Shown here: one piece after another, positions 53,574 through 62,039 of the stretch
How positions within the stretch are numbered: the first letter of the stretch is position 1
How the letters are laid out: each line of letters begins with the position of its first letter
Source: Methylobacterium sp. NMS14P
Lineage (GTDB): Bacteria > Pseudomonadota > Alphaproteobacteria > Rhizobiales > Beijerinckiaceae
Length of the DNA stretch: 64,000 bases
Direction: 5' to 3'
NCBI RefSeq assembly: GCF_028583545.1
Contig: NZ_CP087106.1
Coordinates: forward strand, 5,253,001-5,317,000
The notes under the pieces: generated by a model
The model's database searches: none
Told to the model about the DNA's origin: nothing
What the model saw: the letters and a program-made list of their open reading frames with translations, nothing else
Program-made: the position numbers and the translations under genes

Positions 53574-53752
53574 GCTAGAGCCGCTCCCGATCGGGCTGGG
53601 ATGGGTGCGATTGCCGAGCCCGTGCCGCACGCGGCGCGGGCCCCCTCTCCCGTGCGGGAGAGGGGGCATGGGAGAGGACGGATGGCGCGGCTGTCTCGAC
53701 TGGAGACGCCCGTGTTCCAGACCGTTGCAGAACGATCGGGGGCGGCTCTAGC
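53574..53752. mobile_element. MITE-like element A with 20-bp inverted ends
   Basis: The left end gctagagccgctcccgatcg (53574-53593) and the right end cgatcgggggcggctctagc (53733-53752) pair at 19 of 20 bases. The inside (179 bp overall) holds the hairpin core ccctctcccgtgcgggaga near 53640-53667 and no gene. It fills the gap after hmuR exactly, and the TAG stop of the next minus-strand gene (53748-53750) lies in the right end. Element B at 62626 has the same ends. Confidence 0.65.
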
Positions 53753-54680
53753 GGTAGCGCGACGGGTGGTATTCCCGGTAGCTCAGGCCGATCACGGCCG
53801 CGAGCAGGCCGGCCCCCCGGCACAGCGTGTAGCCGCCGCCGATCAGGGTCGCGGGCCTGAGCGACAGGCCGGCGACCCCGAGCCGCAGCAGGCCGCCGCC
53901 GAGGCGCGCGAAGCCGCGGCCCGCGTTGGCGAGCCGGCCGCTCACCGTCTCCGGGCGGAGCCGGCCGAGATAGGCCTCGACGCTGCCGCTGCGGTACCAG
54001 CGAGCCAGCAGCCAGCGCACCCGCATCCGGTGCGTCGGGATGCTGTCGTAGACCACGGCCGTCTCGGCCCAGGCGATCCGGTGCCCGGCGAGCATCAGGG
54101 CCCGGAAGAAGAACGTGTCCTCGCCGCCCATGGTGTTGAAGCGCATGTCGAAGGACAGGCCCAGCGCCCGGATCACCCGCAGGTCCAGGAGCGCGTTGGC
54201 GGTGTAGCCGTCCTCCACGAAGCCGTCTCGGACCGGCAGGCGCTTGGCGAAGAAGCCTCCGGCGGCCGCCCAGGCGGGCGGAACCCGGTCGAAGAACGGC
54301 ACGACCGGCCCGACGCAGGCCGCGACGCCCGTGGCGAGGGCGGTCTCGAGCAGGTTGCGGAGCCAGTCGCGGTCGGGAAACTCGTCGTCGTCGATCAGCG
54401 CGACCCAGTCCGCGCCCGCCGCGGAGGCCTCCGCGAAGCTCCGGTTGCGGACCGCGGCGAGGCCGCGGGTCTCCTCCCGGACGTAGGTGACCGGGAAGCG
54501 GCCGGTCGCCCGGTACGCCTCGACCACCGGGACGGCGGCGCGGCTGCGCCCGTTGTCGATGATCAGGATGCGCAGGGCGGTCTCGGCGAGGCTGCCGAGC
54601 CGCTGCTGGTCCAGGGCCTTGAGCAGGCGCGCCAGCCCGACGGGCCGCTCGCAGGTGCAGATGCAGATGCACAGGCGCAT
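53748..54680 (-). CDS. GT2 glycosyltransferase (ExoM-like)
   Basis: A 310-aa inverting glycosyltransferase. It starts MRLCICICTCERPVGLARLLKALDQQ, very like rhizobial ExoM (about 309 aa), with ALIDDDEFPDRDWL as the metal site and GGEDTFFFRALMLAG for the acceptor site. The tail has a weak hydrophobic segment. ATG 54680 is four bases after the stop of the upstream GT2, so they form an operon; a longer open frame above is a shadow. It likely adds a glucose-type sugar in succinoglycan-like EPS, by analogy only. Its stop codon is in the end of a MITE-like element. Confidence 0.87.
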   Translation of the reverse strand: MRLCICICTCERPVGLARLLKALDQQRLGSLAETALRILIIDNGRSRAAVPVVEAYRATGRFPVTYVREETRGLAAVRNRSFAEASAAGADWVALIDDDEFPDRDWLRNLLETALATGVAACVGPVVPFFDRVPPAWAAAGGFFAKRLPVRDGFVEDGYTANALLDLRVIRALGLSFDMRFNTMGGEDTFFFRALMLAGHRIAWAETAVVYDSIPTHRMRVRWLLARWYRSGSVEAYLGRLRPETVSGRLANAGRGFARLGGGLLRLGVAGLSLRPATLIGGGYTLCRGAGLLAAVIGLSYREYHPSRYR

Positions 54681-54684
54681 CGTC

Positions 54685-55719
54685 TTACCTCTGTCCGATC
54701 GGGAGGGCGTGCGGCCGCGGCCGCAGGCGCTTGCCCGCCGCCGCCAGCAGCGTCGCGGCCAGGAACCGCCAGATCCGGGGATGCCGGAGCGCCAGCCCGG
54801 CGCCCGCGAGCCACCGGCCGGCCTGGGCCGCCTCGATGACCTGGGCGATCCGCTGCGTCCTCGCGAGGCCGTCGCGGTAGGCGCGGCTGCCGTGGCGGAT
54901 CTCGGCGGATTGCGACCGGGCCTCCGCGAGGCGGCCGTGCTCGGCCCGAGCCGCGAAGGCCGCGTCGAGGCGCACGATGTCGGCCTGGCGCAGCCGGTGC
55001 GACAGGGAGGTGGGCCCGCGCCGGTAGCCGTAGCCCGCATAGGTGGTGACCACGAACCGCGCCCCGGCCGCGAGGGCTTCCAGGCACAGCAGGAAATCCT
55101 CGCCGATCCGGACGTCCTCGTCGTACCGGATCCCGTGCCGGCGCAGGATCTCGGCGCGCATCATGGGCTTGAGGTAGCCGAGTTTGGTCGCCCGGCTGAG
55201 CATGTGGTTGCAGGCGATGTACTTGGCGAGGTCGATCTCGAACAGGTACGGCTCCCGGCCACCCTCCAGCATGCCCGGCCCCTGCGGGTCGAACATGTCG
55301 GTGAACGGGATCGGGTTGTCGGCGACAATGTCGGCATCCGCCGCGAGCGCGAGATCGAGCAGGCTCCGGGTGCGGTCGGGCAGGATCAGGTCGTCGGCGT
55401 CGAGGATCGCGATCCAGCGACCCCGGGCGGCGTTCAGGGCCGCGTTCCGGGCGCTCGACGGGCCCCGGGGCGCGCCCGGTCCGGCATCGGCGAGGCGTAT
55501 CACGCGGACCCGCGGGTCGGCCTCCGCCAAGCGCGCCAGCACGGAGGCGGTTCCGTCCCGCGAGCCGTCATCGACCGCCACGACTTCCACGGCGACGCCG
55601 GTCTGGGCCAGGGCGGAGCGGATGGCCGTCTCGATCCAGGGCGCCGCATCGTGCGCGGCCATGATGAACGAGACGTCCACGAACGTGCCCCGAGCATCGG
55701 ACAAGAGTTGATCCGCCAT
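54685..55719 (-). CDS. GT2 glycosyltransferase (ExoO-like)
   Basis: A 344-aa GT2 enzyme. VSFIMAAHDAAPWIETAIRSALAQ opens the fold; EVVAVDDGSRDGTASVL and IAILDADDLILP carry the nucleotide and DXD sites; GYLKPMMRAEILRRHGIRYDEDVRIGEDFLLCLEALAAGARFVVT closely matches the ExoO type. Length is like ExoO (about 350). ATG 55719 follows AGGAAG, and the open frame above is not coding. It is co-transcribed with the ExoM-like gene. A paralog lies at 60506-61531. Exact sugar unknown. Confidence 0.87.
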   Translation of the reverse strand: MADQLLSDARGTFVDVSFIMAAHDAAPWIETAIRSALAQTGVAVEVVAVDDGSRDGTASVLARLAEADPRVRVIRLADAGPGAPRGPSSARNAALNAARGRWIAILDADDLILPDRTRSLLDLALAADADIVADNPIPFTDMFDPQGPGMLEGGREPYLFEIDLAKYIACNHMLSRATKLGYLKPMMRAEILRRHGIRYDEDVRIGEDFLLCLEALAAGARFVVTTYAGYGYRRGPTSLSHRLRQADIVRLDAAFAARAEHGRLAEARSQSAEIRHGSRAYRDGLARTQRIAQVIEAAQAGRWLAGAGLALRHPRIWRFLAATLLAAAGKRLRPRPHALPIGQR

Positions 55720-56259
55720 CGCGCTTCCTGGGCCGCCGGGCGCGGCCTCCGAGACCGCCCCCGACTTTGGCCGGAAGCGATCGGGGCGCACGACGCTCAA
55801 AGGGCGTAGGGCGGCGGCCATCCCCTCCCATTGCGGGGGATGGCCACGACGGCCGGCAGCGGTCAGTGCGTGTCGGAGGCCGCGTCGTCGGCGGGTCGGG
55901 AATTCCGGACGGTGAGGCCGTTCGCCAGGATCGTCCGGACGTGCGCACGCAATTTTTGTTTTCTCTCCGTCGAGGCGGGAGAATCTTTTTTGAGGCTCGA
56001 ATCGCCGGAGGCTGCCATGTCGAACGCCCCTGAGGCCCGTCACCGCGCGTCGCCATTGCCGACGCGGCCGGAAGGGTGATCGGCGATACCTATAATGGAT
56101 TATTTCGTTGGAATCTCGACATTATTGCAACGCAACCGACGAAAACAGTTTTGATGTTTGTTAAGGTTTATGTCTCCTACTGAGCATTGTCGGACGTGGG
56201 CGAACTACGTAGGTAGTATCCGAGGGCCCTCCCGAGGGCAGAATTCAGGGAGGAGATGA
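55720..56259. other. Divergent intergenic region, AT-rich near the DUF6894 gene
   Basis: It separates the ExoO-like (-) and DUF6894 (+) genes. Bases 56085-56190 are AT-rich and likely hold the DUF6894 promoter. A 20-codon frame at 56017-56079 (starts MSNAPEARHRA, CGGAGG five bases upstream) could be a leader peptide. A small GC hairpin followed by T6 lies near 55965-55992. No longer gene is seen. Confidence 0.5.
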
Positions 56260-56481
56260 GTGCCCAGTCGCTTCTATTTCGACATCGAGAACGGCGAGGA
56301 GACGATCCGCGACACGCAGGGCGTGGAAGCCGAGGACTTGGCCGAGGCGCTGGCGGAGGCCCGCAGCGTGATCGACGAAATGGCGGGTGAACTGGAGGCC
56401 GCGGGGCCGGACGGTGCGTCGACGCTCGTCGTGCGCGACGCCACCGGCGCGGAAGTCGGCCGGGTGCCGATCAAGGGCTGA
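56260..56481 (+). CDS. DUF6894 family small protein
   Basis: A 73-aa protein of the DUF6894 family, common and multicopy in Methylobacterium and Bradyrhizobium-type genomes, with unknown role. Recognition: M-P-S-R-F-Y-F-D-I-E-N-G-E-E-T-I-R-D, then EALAEARSVIDEMAGEL and VVRDATGAEVGRVPIKG. The GTG start at 56260 follows AGGGAGGAG, a strong site. A paralog with the same length lies at 63299-63520. Cytoplasmic; no signal. Stress or regulatory roles have been suggested, but I cannot confirm them. Confidence 0.82.
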   Translation: MPSRFYFDIENGEETIRDTQGVEAEDLAEALAEARSVIDEMAGELEAAGPDGASTLVVRDATGAEVGRVPIKG

Positions 56482-56526
56482 GCGGGGACGCGCGGGTGCG
56501 GTCCCGGTCGCCGCCGCGCGACGGTA

Positions 56527-57603
56527 TTACGGGCCGACCAGCGCGGAGGCGCCGACGCGGCGGCGCGGGGCCCGCAGCAGGCGGCGGGCCGGCCGCTCCA
56601 GGAGCCGCCACGACAGTTCCGCCAGCAGCAGCGTCAGCAGCAGGTCGAGCGCCATGGAGACCGAGCGCGGTCCGGCGACGTCGATGCCGACCAGGGCCAG
56701 CACCCGCTCCGCGTGAAGCGGCACGTGGAACAGGTAGGCGGCGTAGCTGATCACGCCGATCCGGCGCAGCCACGCGATCTCCAGGAGGGCGACCGCGCGG
56801 CCCTCCCGCGCCTGGACCACCTGCAGCAGCAGCAGCGCCGCCAGGACGCCGCTGAGGCGGCCGAGAATCAGCCACCAGCCGGTGGGCGCGATCAGGAGCG
56901 GCAGGGCCACGAACAGGATCAGCACGCCGGCCAGGGCGGCGTCGCGGGCGAGCCAGGCCGGGAGCGGCCGGGTGCCCAGGCCGGCGAGCCCGCCCAGCGC
57001 GATCAGTCCGACATTGGCCAGGGTGTCGACGTCGAAACACCGCGGCGCGGCGCCCGCCCGCCACAGGGCGCCGTGCGCCAGGACGCTGATGCCGACCAGG
57101 AGCCAGCACAACGTGCCGAGGTGGCGCCGCGGCAGGAACAGGGCCGCCGGCGCGAACAGCAGGTAGAATTGCTGCTCGACGGCGAGGCTCCAGAGATGGC
57201 CGAGCTCGGTCCCCCAGCCGTTCTGCTCGATGTAGATGTTCGTGACGTAGAACCACGTCGCGAGCTTGAACGCGTCGTCGCCGAGACTGGCCGGGTCGCC
57301 GGGCCGGACCGTGTAGAGCGCAAACAGGAAGACGTAGTAGACCGGCACGATCCGGGCGACGCGGTTCCGGTAGAACAGCCCGAGGCTGCCGAGCGGCGTC
57401 GACGCGCCCGCCTCCACGGCCTCGCGGGCGGCGGCGAGGATCCGGACGATCAGGAAGCCGCTCAGGACGAAGAACAGCCACACGCCGGCCGTGCCGAGGG
57501 CCTCGGTCCTCGGGCTCGGCGCCTTGTGACTGACGAAGACCATCAGGAACGCCAGGGCCCGCAGGCCGTCGAACCCGTTGATGCGGCGCTCTGAAGGGGC
57601 CAC
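56527..57603 (-). CDS. Membrane acyltransferase (OafA/ExoZ-like)
   Basis: An acyltransferase-3 family protein with about ten membrane helices. It adds acetyl or succinyl groups to sugars of EPS or lipids. It starts RRINGFDGLRALAFLMVFVSHK (catalytic His in this segment), then GTAGVWLFFVLSGFLIVRIL and FYRNRVARIVPVYYVFL, all typical, plus ELGHLWSLAVEQQFYLLF. GTG 57603 puts the conserved start right at the N-terminus; an ATG at 57687 would add 28 residues of Arg-rich sequence. Length about 358 aa. It fits a succinoglycan-like locus, where ExoZ and ExoH decorate the repeat unit. Confidence 0.85.
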   Translation of the reverse strand: MAPSERRINGFDGLRALAFLMVFVSHKAPSPRTEALGTAGVWLFFVLSGFLIVRILAAAREAVEAGASTPLGSLGLFYRNRVARIVPVYYVFLFALYTVRPGDPASLGDDAFKLATWFYVTNIYIEQNGWGTELGHLWSLAVEQQFYLLFAPAALFLPRRHLGTLCWLLVGISVLAHGALWRAGAAPRCFDVDTLANVGLIALGGLAGLGTRPLPAWLARDAALAGVLILFVALPLLIAPTGWWLILGRLSGVLAALLLLQVVQAREGRAVALLEIAWLRRIGVISYAAYLFHVPLHAERVLALVGIDVAGPRSVSMALDLLLTLLLAELSWRLLERPARRLLRAPRRRVGASALVGP

Positions 57604-57778
57604 GACGCGTCCCGTCCGGTAATCGACCGCGCCGCGCCGGGGCAGAACGCCCCCGCGCGGCCGGGTCCGGCCGGGAGGGCCGGGCACCCCGGCTTAGACC
57701 GGGCCCCGCGCGGGGGCCCCTTACCTCGATCGGCGGACGGGACCTACCCGAAAGCGGTCCCGCCGCCCGGCGGGGCCG

Positions 57779-57931
57779 TCAGCGGCGCCGGGTGAGCAGG
57801 ACGACGAGGCCAACCGAAACGGCCGCCCCGGCCTGGGCGGCCAGCACCGCGAGCAGGAAACCCTTCGGTAGAACAACCGCGAAGCCGATCGCTCCTCCAA
57901 TCAGCGCAGCGAAGACCAGCACGACCAGCAA
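57779..57931 (-). CDS. Small membrane protein (50 aa)
   Basis: A 50-residue, two-helix membrane protein: LVVLVFAALIGGAIGFAVVLPKG, then FLLAVLAAQAGAAVSVGLVVLLTRRR. The TTG start at 57931 is chosen because GGAGG lies seven bases upstream; the frame is open further up but loses hydrophobicity. The closing TRRR puts the C-terminus inside. It lies between acyltransferase and ExoY genes. No family recognised. Confidence 0.55.
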   Translation of the reverse strand: MLVVLVFAALIGGAIGFAVVLPKGFLLAVLAAQAGAAVSVGLVVLLTRRR

Positions 57932-58142
57932 CGCCTTACCTCCATTGATGGATCGGCGGCCGTCTTGTTGCCGAACCTGTCGTGGGCCCAGTGTTGTCGC
58001 AAGGGTTCCGCCAGCGATCGACGCCCCTTCGGACCGGCCGAGAGCCGCCGAAGCCGGCTGCGGCGACGCTGGCCGAACCGGCCGGCTGCGCACGTCGCTC
58101 CGCAAGTTCCGACCCCGTCTCGCCCCGAGTCAAGGAGCCGAC

Positions 58143-58880
58143 ATGTTGCGCCCGGCTGGGACCCCGACGCCGATCGAGTCGTCGACGCCGCAGGATATGG
58201 TCGAGACGCTGAACGAGGCGTTGGTCAAGACATTGCCGGCCCCGCGGCAGGCCGGCCCCGGCCTCCGGGTGAGCTGGGCGATGAAGCGCGTCCTCGACGC
58301 GAGCATCGCGCTGACGGCGCTGTTCCTGCTGCTGCCCCTGCTGCTGTTCATCGCCCTGCTGATCTGGGGCAGCGACGGCCGGTCGCCGATCTTCCGCCAC
58401 AAGCGCCTCGGCCGGTACGGGCGCTCCTTCGGATGCCTGAAGTTCCGGTCCATGGTCGCGGACGGCGACGCGGTGCTGGCGCGGCATTTCGCCGAGAATC
58501 CCGAGGCCCGGGCCGAGTGGGAGGCGTCCTTCAAGCTTACCCACGATCCCCGCGTGACGGCGCTGGGCCAGGTCCTGCGCAAGACCTCCCTCGACGAGCT
58601 GCCGCAGCTCTGGAACGTGCTGCGCGGCGAGATGAGCCTCGTGGGACCGCGGCCGATCGTCCAGGCCGAGGTCGTCCGCTACGGCGCCGACTTCACCGCC
58701 TGCTTCTCGGTCCCGCCGGGACTGACCGGCCTGTGGCAGGTCTCCGGGCGCAGCGATACCGGCTACGCCGAGCGCGTCGCCCTGGATTGCGCCTATGCCA
58801 GCCAGTGGAGCCTCACCCGCGACCTCGCCATCCTGTTCAAGACGGTTCCGGCCGTGTTGTGCCAGCGCGGCAGCCGCTAG
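58143..58880 (+). CDS. exoY: Second ExoY-type sugar phosphotransferase
   Basis: A 245-aa priming enzyme for EPS, paralogous to the one at 22290. One helix (about 58-78, [23 protein letters not shown]), then the sugar transferase domain: [62 protein letters not shown] and [24 protein letters not shown]. The start ATG 58143 follows AAGGAG. The leader 'gagccgac' before the ATG is the same as in the first copy, but there is no long inverted repeat here. It likely starts the polymer made by the second cluster. Confidence 0.93.
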   Translation: MLRPAGTPTPIESSTPQDMVETLNEALVKTLPAPRQAGPGLRVSWAMKRVLDASIALTALFLLLPLLLFIALLIWGSDGRSPIFRHKRLGRYGRSFGCLKFRSMVADGDAVLARHFAENPEARAEWEASFKLTHDPRVTALGQVLRKTSLDELPQLWNVLRGEMSLVGPRPIVQAEVVRYGADFTACFSVPPGLTGLWQVSGRSDTGYAERVALDCAYASQWSLTRDLAILFKTVPAVLCQRGSR

Positions 58881-58934
58881 GGCCATGACCGGGCGGCCAC
58901 GCCGCGCCCGCCGCGCCCGCCGCGGAGCGCACCG

Positions 58935-59165
58935 ATGAAGGGCATGATGCTCAACGCCCTGCTGGGCGTGATGCTGGGCCGGTTCGGTTCGGTCTGGCGG
59001 CTGCTGGTCTTCGTCCCGATCGTGGCGGCCGAGGTCGGCTACGGCCTCCTCGTCTACAACCTGAGCGCCGGCGCGTGCCTGCGGCGCGGCACGGCGCTGC
59101 TGATCTGCGGGCAACTGGCCTTCCTGCTCGGCGCCCTGCTGCGGCCCATCGCCAACGAGCGCTGA
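58935..59165 (+). CDS. Small membrane protein (76 aa)
   Basis: A 76-aa protein with two likely helices: RLLVFVPIVAAEVGYGLLVYNL, then TALLICGQLAFLLGALLRPIA. A short amphipathic start (MKGMMLNALLGVMLGRF) precedes. The frame starts at ATG 58935, 54 bases after ExoY, with GGAG-like purines close by. It may be co-transcribed with ExoY. Function unknown. Confidence 0.55.
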   Translation: MKGMMLNALLGVMLGRFGSVWRLLVFVPIVAAEVGYGLLVYNLSAGACLRRGTALLICGQLAFLLGALLRPIANER

Positions 59166-59208
59166 ACCGCCCGGGCCCGACGCGGCCCGGCGCGGCGACG
59201 CGGACACG

Positions 59209-59310
59209 TCAGGCCGGGTCCTCCTCGGCGGCGGGCGCCTGAAGGCAGAGGCGCCAGAACTCCACGAAGCCGGCGGCATACGCGGCGATGACGAGGCTCG
59301 ACCAATGCAT
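59209..59310 (-). CDS. Very small membrane protein (33 aa)
   Basis: A 33-aa frame, MHWSSLVIAAYAAGFVEFWRL then CLQAPAAEEDPA: one membrane helix and an acidic tail. GGAG lies eight bases upstream of ATG 59310. Too short for standard gene finders, but the helix and ribosome site support it. It faces the small protein at 58935. Confidence 0.4.
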   Translation of the reverse strand: MHWSSLVIAAYAAGFVEFWRLCLQAPAAEEDPA

Positions 59311-59468
59311 CGCGTGGCTCCGGGCGCTTTCGAGGGCCCAGCCTGCCGCGGAGACGTTAAGATTTAGCCCCGCCCGGACTAGGTTCCGGTGTCCGGGGCC
59401 CTGTGCGGGATCGTGCGCGGGGCGATGCCCCGGGCGGTCTCCGGTGCGGCGGCCGCCCGCCGTCGCGA

Positions 59469-60305
59469 CTACCGACAGACGATCGATTCCTTGAAGCCGC
59501 ACGGATCGCCCATCCGGGTGAACGCGACCCGCTCGAACAGCGCGGTGACCGGCTGCCCCGAGTACTGCGTCGGTCCGAGCCAGGACGCGAAGTCCGGGCC
59601 CTGTCCGGACCAGACGCTGAGCATGATCTTGCTCGGATGCGACGGGATCGGCCGGTCGGGCGTGCCGACCACCTCGCGCAGCAGGCGTCCGTTGACGTAC
59701 CAGCGCAGGCGGTCGGGCAGCCACTCGATGGCGTAGTCCGCGGTGGTGGTCGCGGCGTCGAAGCCGAGCGCGTCGAGGCTGACGTGCTCGCCGACGCCGC
59801 CGACGAAGTAGTTGAGCTGGACCTTGCTCGTGTCCTTGCCGAGCCACTCGAGGTCGATCTCGTCGTTCGTCCGCCGGTCGCCGTTCTCGGGGCCGTTATA
59901 GGTGAAGAACGCCGAGACCATGCCGGACCCGGTCCCGGCCCGCATCCGGACCTCGTAGGTGCCGTAGCCGTAGCGCTCGCGAGTCTGGATCTCGGCGCAG
60001 CTGAAGGGGCGCTCCTTGTAGGTGATGTCCGTCAGGGACAGCGAGAGTTCGCCGGGCGTCGCGATCCGGGCGCGGTGCTTCGACCACGTGCAGCCCTGCC
60101 AGTCGCCGTTGACCCAGCCGTCCGAGACGTACCAGCGGCGTTCGTTCAGGGTGCTGAAGAGCTCCATGAAGGACGAGCCGCCCTGAGCGCCGGCCGCGGC
60201 CGGCGCCGCGGCGGTCTCGCCCGCGTGCGCGGGGCAGGCCTGCAGGAGAAGCGTCGCCGCCACGCAGAGGCGGCGGCCCGGGGCGGACCAGATCGTCATG
60301 CGCAC
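59469..60305 (-). CDS. Secreted GH16 glycanase (ExoK-like)
   Basis: A 278-aa endo-beta-glycanase with a Sec signal (MRMTIWSAPGRRLCVAATLLLQACPAHA). The catalytic motif is E149-I-D151-L-E153 (ExDxE form, no bulge residue), with FSCAEIQTRERYGYGTYEVRMRAGTGSGMVSAFFTY upstream. Length and motif fit ExoK/ExsH, which cut nascent succinoglycan. This differs from the ExDxxE enzyme at 337-1281. It lies within the second EPS cluster, so probably trims that polymer. The start is ATG 60305 or 60299. Confidence 0.9.
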   Translation of the reverse strand: MRMTIWSAPGRRLCVAATLLLQACPAHAGETAAAPAAAGAQGGSSFMELFSTLNERRWYVSDGWVNGDWQGCTWSKHRARIATPGELSLSLTDITYKERPFSCAEIQTRERYGYGTYEVRMRAGTGSGMVSAFFTYNGPENGDRRTNDEIDLEWLGKDTSKVQLNYFVGGVGEHVSLDALGFDAATTTADYAIEWLPDRLRWYVNGRLLREVVGTPDRPIPSHPSKIMLSVWSGQGPDFASWLGPTQYSGQPVTALFERVAFTRMGDPCGFKESIVCR

Positions 60306-60505
60306 GTCCTCATACCAGTCGCCGCAGGGTCGCGGCGGCGCGCATCGTAGCGGCGGGGGCGCCGCCGGCCGGGGATCATTCGGACGATCCGGCCCGGGCC
60401 CGGCCCCCTCCTTTCGGACGATCTCGCGCGCCGCGCCGGGGCCGCCCTACCGTGCCGGCGGACCGGCCGCGGTGCGGATCGGCCGGAGAGTCGCGGAGTC
60501 GTCCG

Positions 60506-61531
60506 GTGCGCAGCTTAGAGGCCTCGTCCCCCGTCCCGGAGGTCTGCGTCATCATCGCGGCGCGGGACGCGGCGGACACGATCGCGACCGCCGTCGCCTC
60601 GGCGCTCCGGCAGCCGGAGGTCGCGGAGGTCATCGTGGTGGACGACGCCTCCGCGGACCCGACCGGCGCGGCCGCGACGGCGGCCGACGACGGTTCGGGC
60701 CGCCTGCAGGTGATCCGGCTCGCCGAGAATGTCGGGCCCGCCGAGGCGCGGAACCGCGCCATCGCGGCTGCCACCGCCCCGCTGCTCTGCATTCTCGACG
60801 CCGACGACTACTTCCTCGACGGCCGGCTCAGCCGACTGCTGTCCGCGCCCCGGACCTGGGACCTGATCGCCGACGACATCGTCATGGTCCGCGGCCGCGA
60901 GGCGGCCTCCGCCGCCGGCCTCGTCACCGGACCGGGGCGGCCGCAGCGGCTCACCCTCGCGGCCTTCGTGACCGGCAACATCGCCCGCCCCGGCGCGAGC
61001 CGGCGCGAACTCGGCTTCCTGAAGCCGATCATGCGGCGCGGCTTCCTGGACCGGCAGGGGCTGCGCTACGACGCCCGGCTGCGGCTCGGGGAGGATTACG
61101 CCCTCTACGTCGAAGCGCTGGCGGCCGGGGCGGTGTTCGCCGTGACGGCGCCCTGCGGCTACGTGGCGGTCGAGCGCTCGAACTCGCTGAGCGCGCAGCA
61201 CAGGACGGACGACCTCGGGGCGATGCTGGCCTTCGACGACGCCGTGCTGGCCCGGCCGGGTCTCGGCCCGGAGGCCCGGGCGGCCCTCAAGGCCCACCGC
61301 TCCGCCACGGCGAAGCGCTGGCAGCACCGGCGCGTCCTCGACCGGCGGCGCGCCCAGGGTTACGCGGCAGCCCTGCGGGAACTGCTCGGCACGCCCCTGG
61401 CGTGGCGCCACATCCTGTCGGTGACCCTGGCGGCCAAGCTCGCGCGCCTCGTGCCGGCGCCCGCGCCGGATCGTGAGACCGGTCCGCGCCTGCTCCTCGG
61501 GCCGGAGCGCCGCCTCGAGCCGGCGCGCTGA
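60506..61531 (+). CDS. GT2 glycosyltransferase (ExoO-like paralog)
   Basis: A 341-aa GT2 enzyme: VCVIIAARDAADTIATAVASAL, VIVVDDASADPTGAA, ENVGPAEARNRAIAAATAPLLCILDADDYFLDGRL (DXD), and GFLKPIMRRGFLDRQGLRYDARLRLGEDYALYVEALAAGAVFAVT, the ExoO-type block shared with the gene at 54685. GTG 60506 is chosen for its closeness to the fold; a GTG at 60452 is also possible. It is divergent from ExoK-like GH16. Likely another sugar-adding step. Confidence 0.86.
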   Translation: MRSLEASSPVPEVCVIIAARDAADTIATAVASALRQPEVAEVIVVDDASADPTGAAATAADDGSGRLQVIRLAENVGPAEARNRAIAAATAPLLCILDADDYFLDGRLSRLLSAPRTWDLIADDIVMVRGREAASAAGLVTGPGRPQRLTLAAFVTGNIARPGASRRELGFLKPIMRRGFLDRQGLRYDARLRLGEDYALYVEALAAGAVFAVTAPCGYVAVERSNSLSAQHRTDDLGAMLAFDDAVLARPGLGPEARAALKAHRSATAKRWQHRRVLDRRRAQGYAAALRELLGTPLAWRHILSVTLAAKLARLVPAPAPDRETGPRLLLGPERRLEPAR

Positions 61532-61558
61532 GCCGGCGCGTCGGGCAAGGTCGGTGCG

Positions 61559-61909
61559 TCAGCGGTCGCGGTCTTCCTCGCGCGTGCGCACGGCCGCCAC
61601 ATCGGACCGGACGTCGTCCAGCGCGCTGCGGACCCGCTCCAGGGCCGTCGTGAACGTCGCGTCCGGGTCCGGATCGACGGCGCCCGGCGCCGTCCCGTGA
61701 CTGAAGCTGTCCAGCAGATAGGGCATCATCTTGCCGTGGAGCGCCGCGTAGGCACCGGGGCTGGACAACTCGTAGACGACCGCGAGAGCGTGATAGGCTC
61801 GGACGAGCACCTCGAGCGCGACATCCGCACTGCGCGCTCCCCAATCGCAATTATCGCTGCCCATCATCGTGCTTGATAATTTATTGCTGCCCTTTTCGCC
61901 GGGTAACAT
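61559..61909 (-). CDS. Hypothetical protein, paralog of the next gene
   Basis: A 116-aa protein of no known family. The core SADVALEVLVRAYHALAVVYELSSPGAYAALHGKM aligns well with the next gene's TLALDMVGRAYLALALLYETAHPGEFGDVQQKI. Both are helical and acidic. ATG 61909 is used (GTG 61915 possible). It ends near the GT2 stop. No signal or membrane helix. FliS-like helical bundles are a remote idea, not supported by motifs. Confidence 0.5.
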   Translation of the reverse strand: MLPGEKGSNKLSSTMMGSDNCDWGARSADVALEVLVRAYHALAVVYELSSPGAYAALHGKMMPYLLDSFSHGTAPGAVDPDPDATFTTALERVRSALDDVRSDVAAVRTREEDRDR

Positions 61910-62039
61910 GCCCACCTAAGACTGTCGACGTTGGTGAACGTTGCAATCTTCGATCCCCTATGGCCCGGGGCCGTTTATCCGAGCGCCATGGCTCGACTGC
62001 AACAGTCGATGATTAGTGGGCGTCAGTTCAAGATTTCGT

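Noticed and set aside
55960-55992. GC hairpin and T6 run as a plus-strand terminator
   Set aside because: No plus-strand gene ends upstream of it, and the stem is only five or six pairs. Kept only as a note in the intergenic entry.
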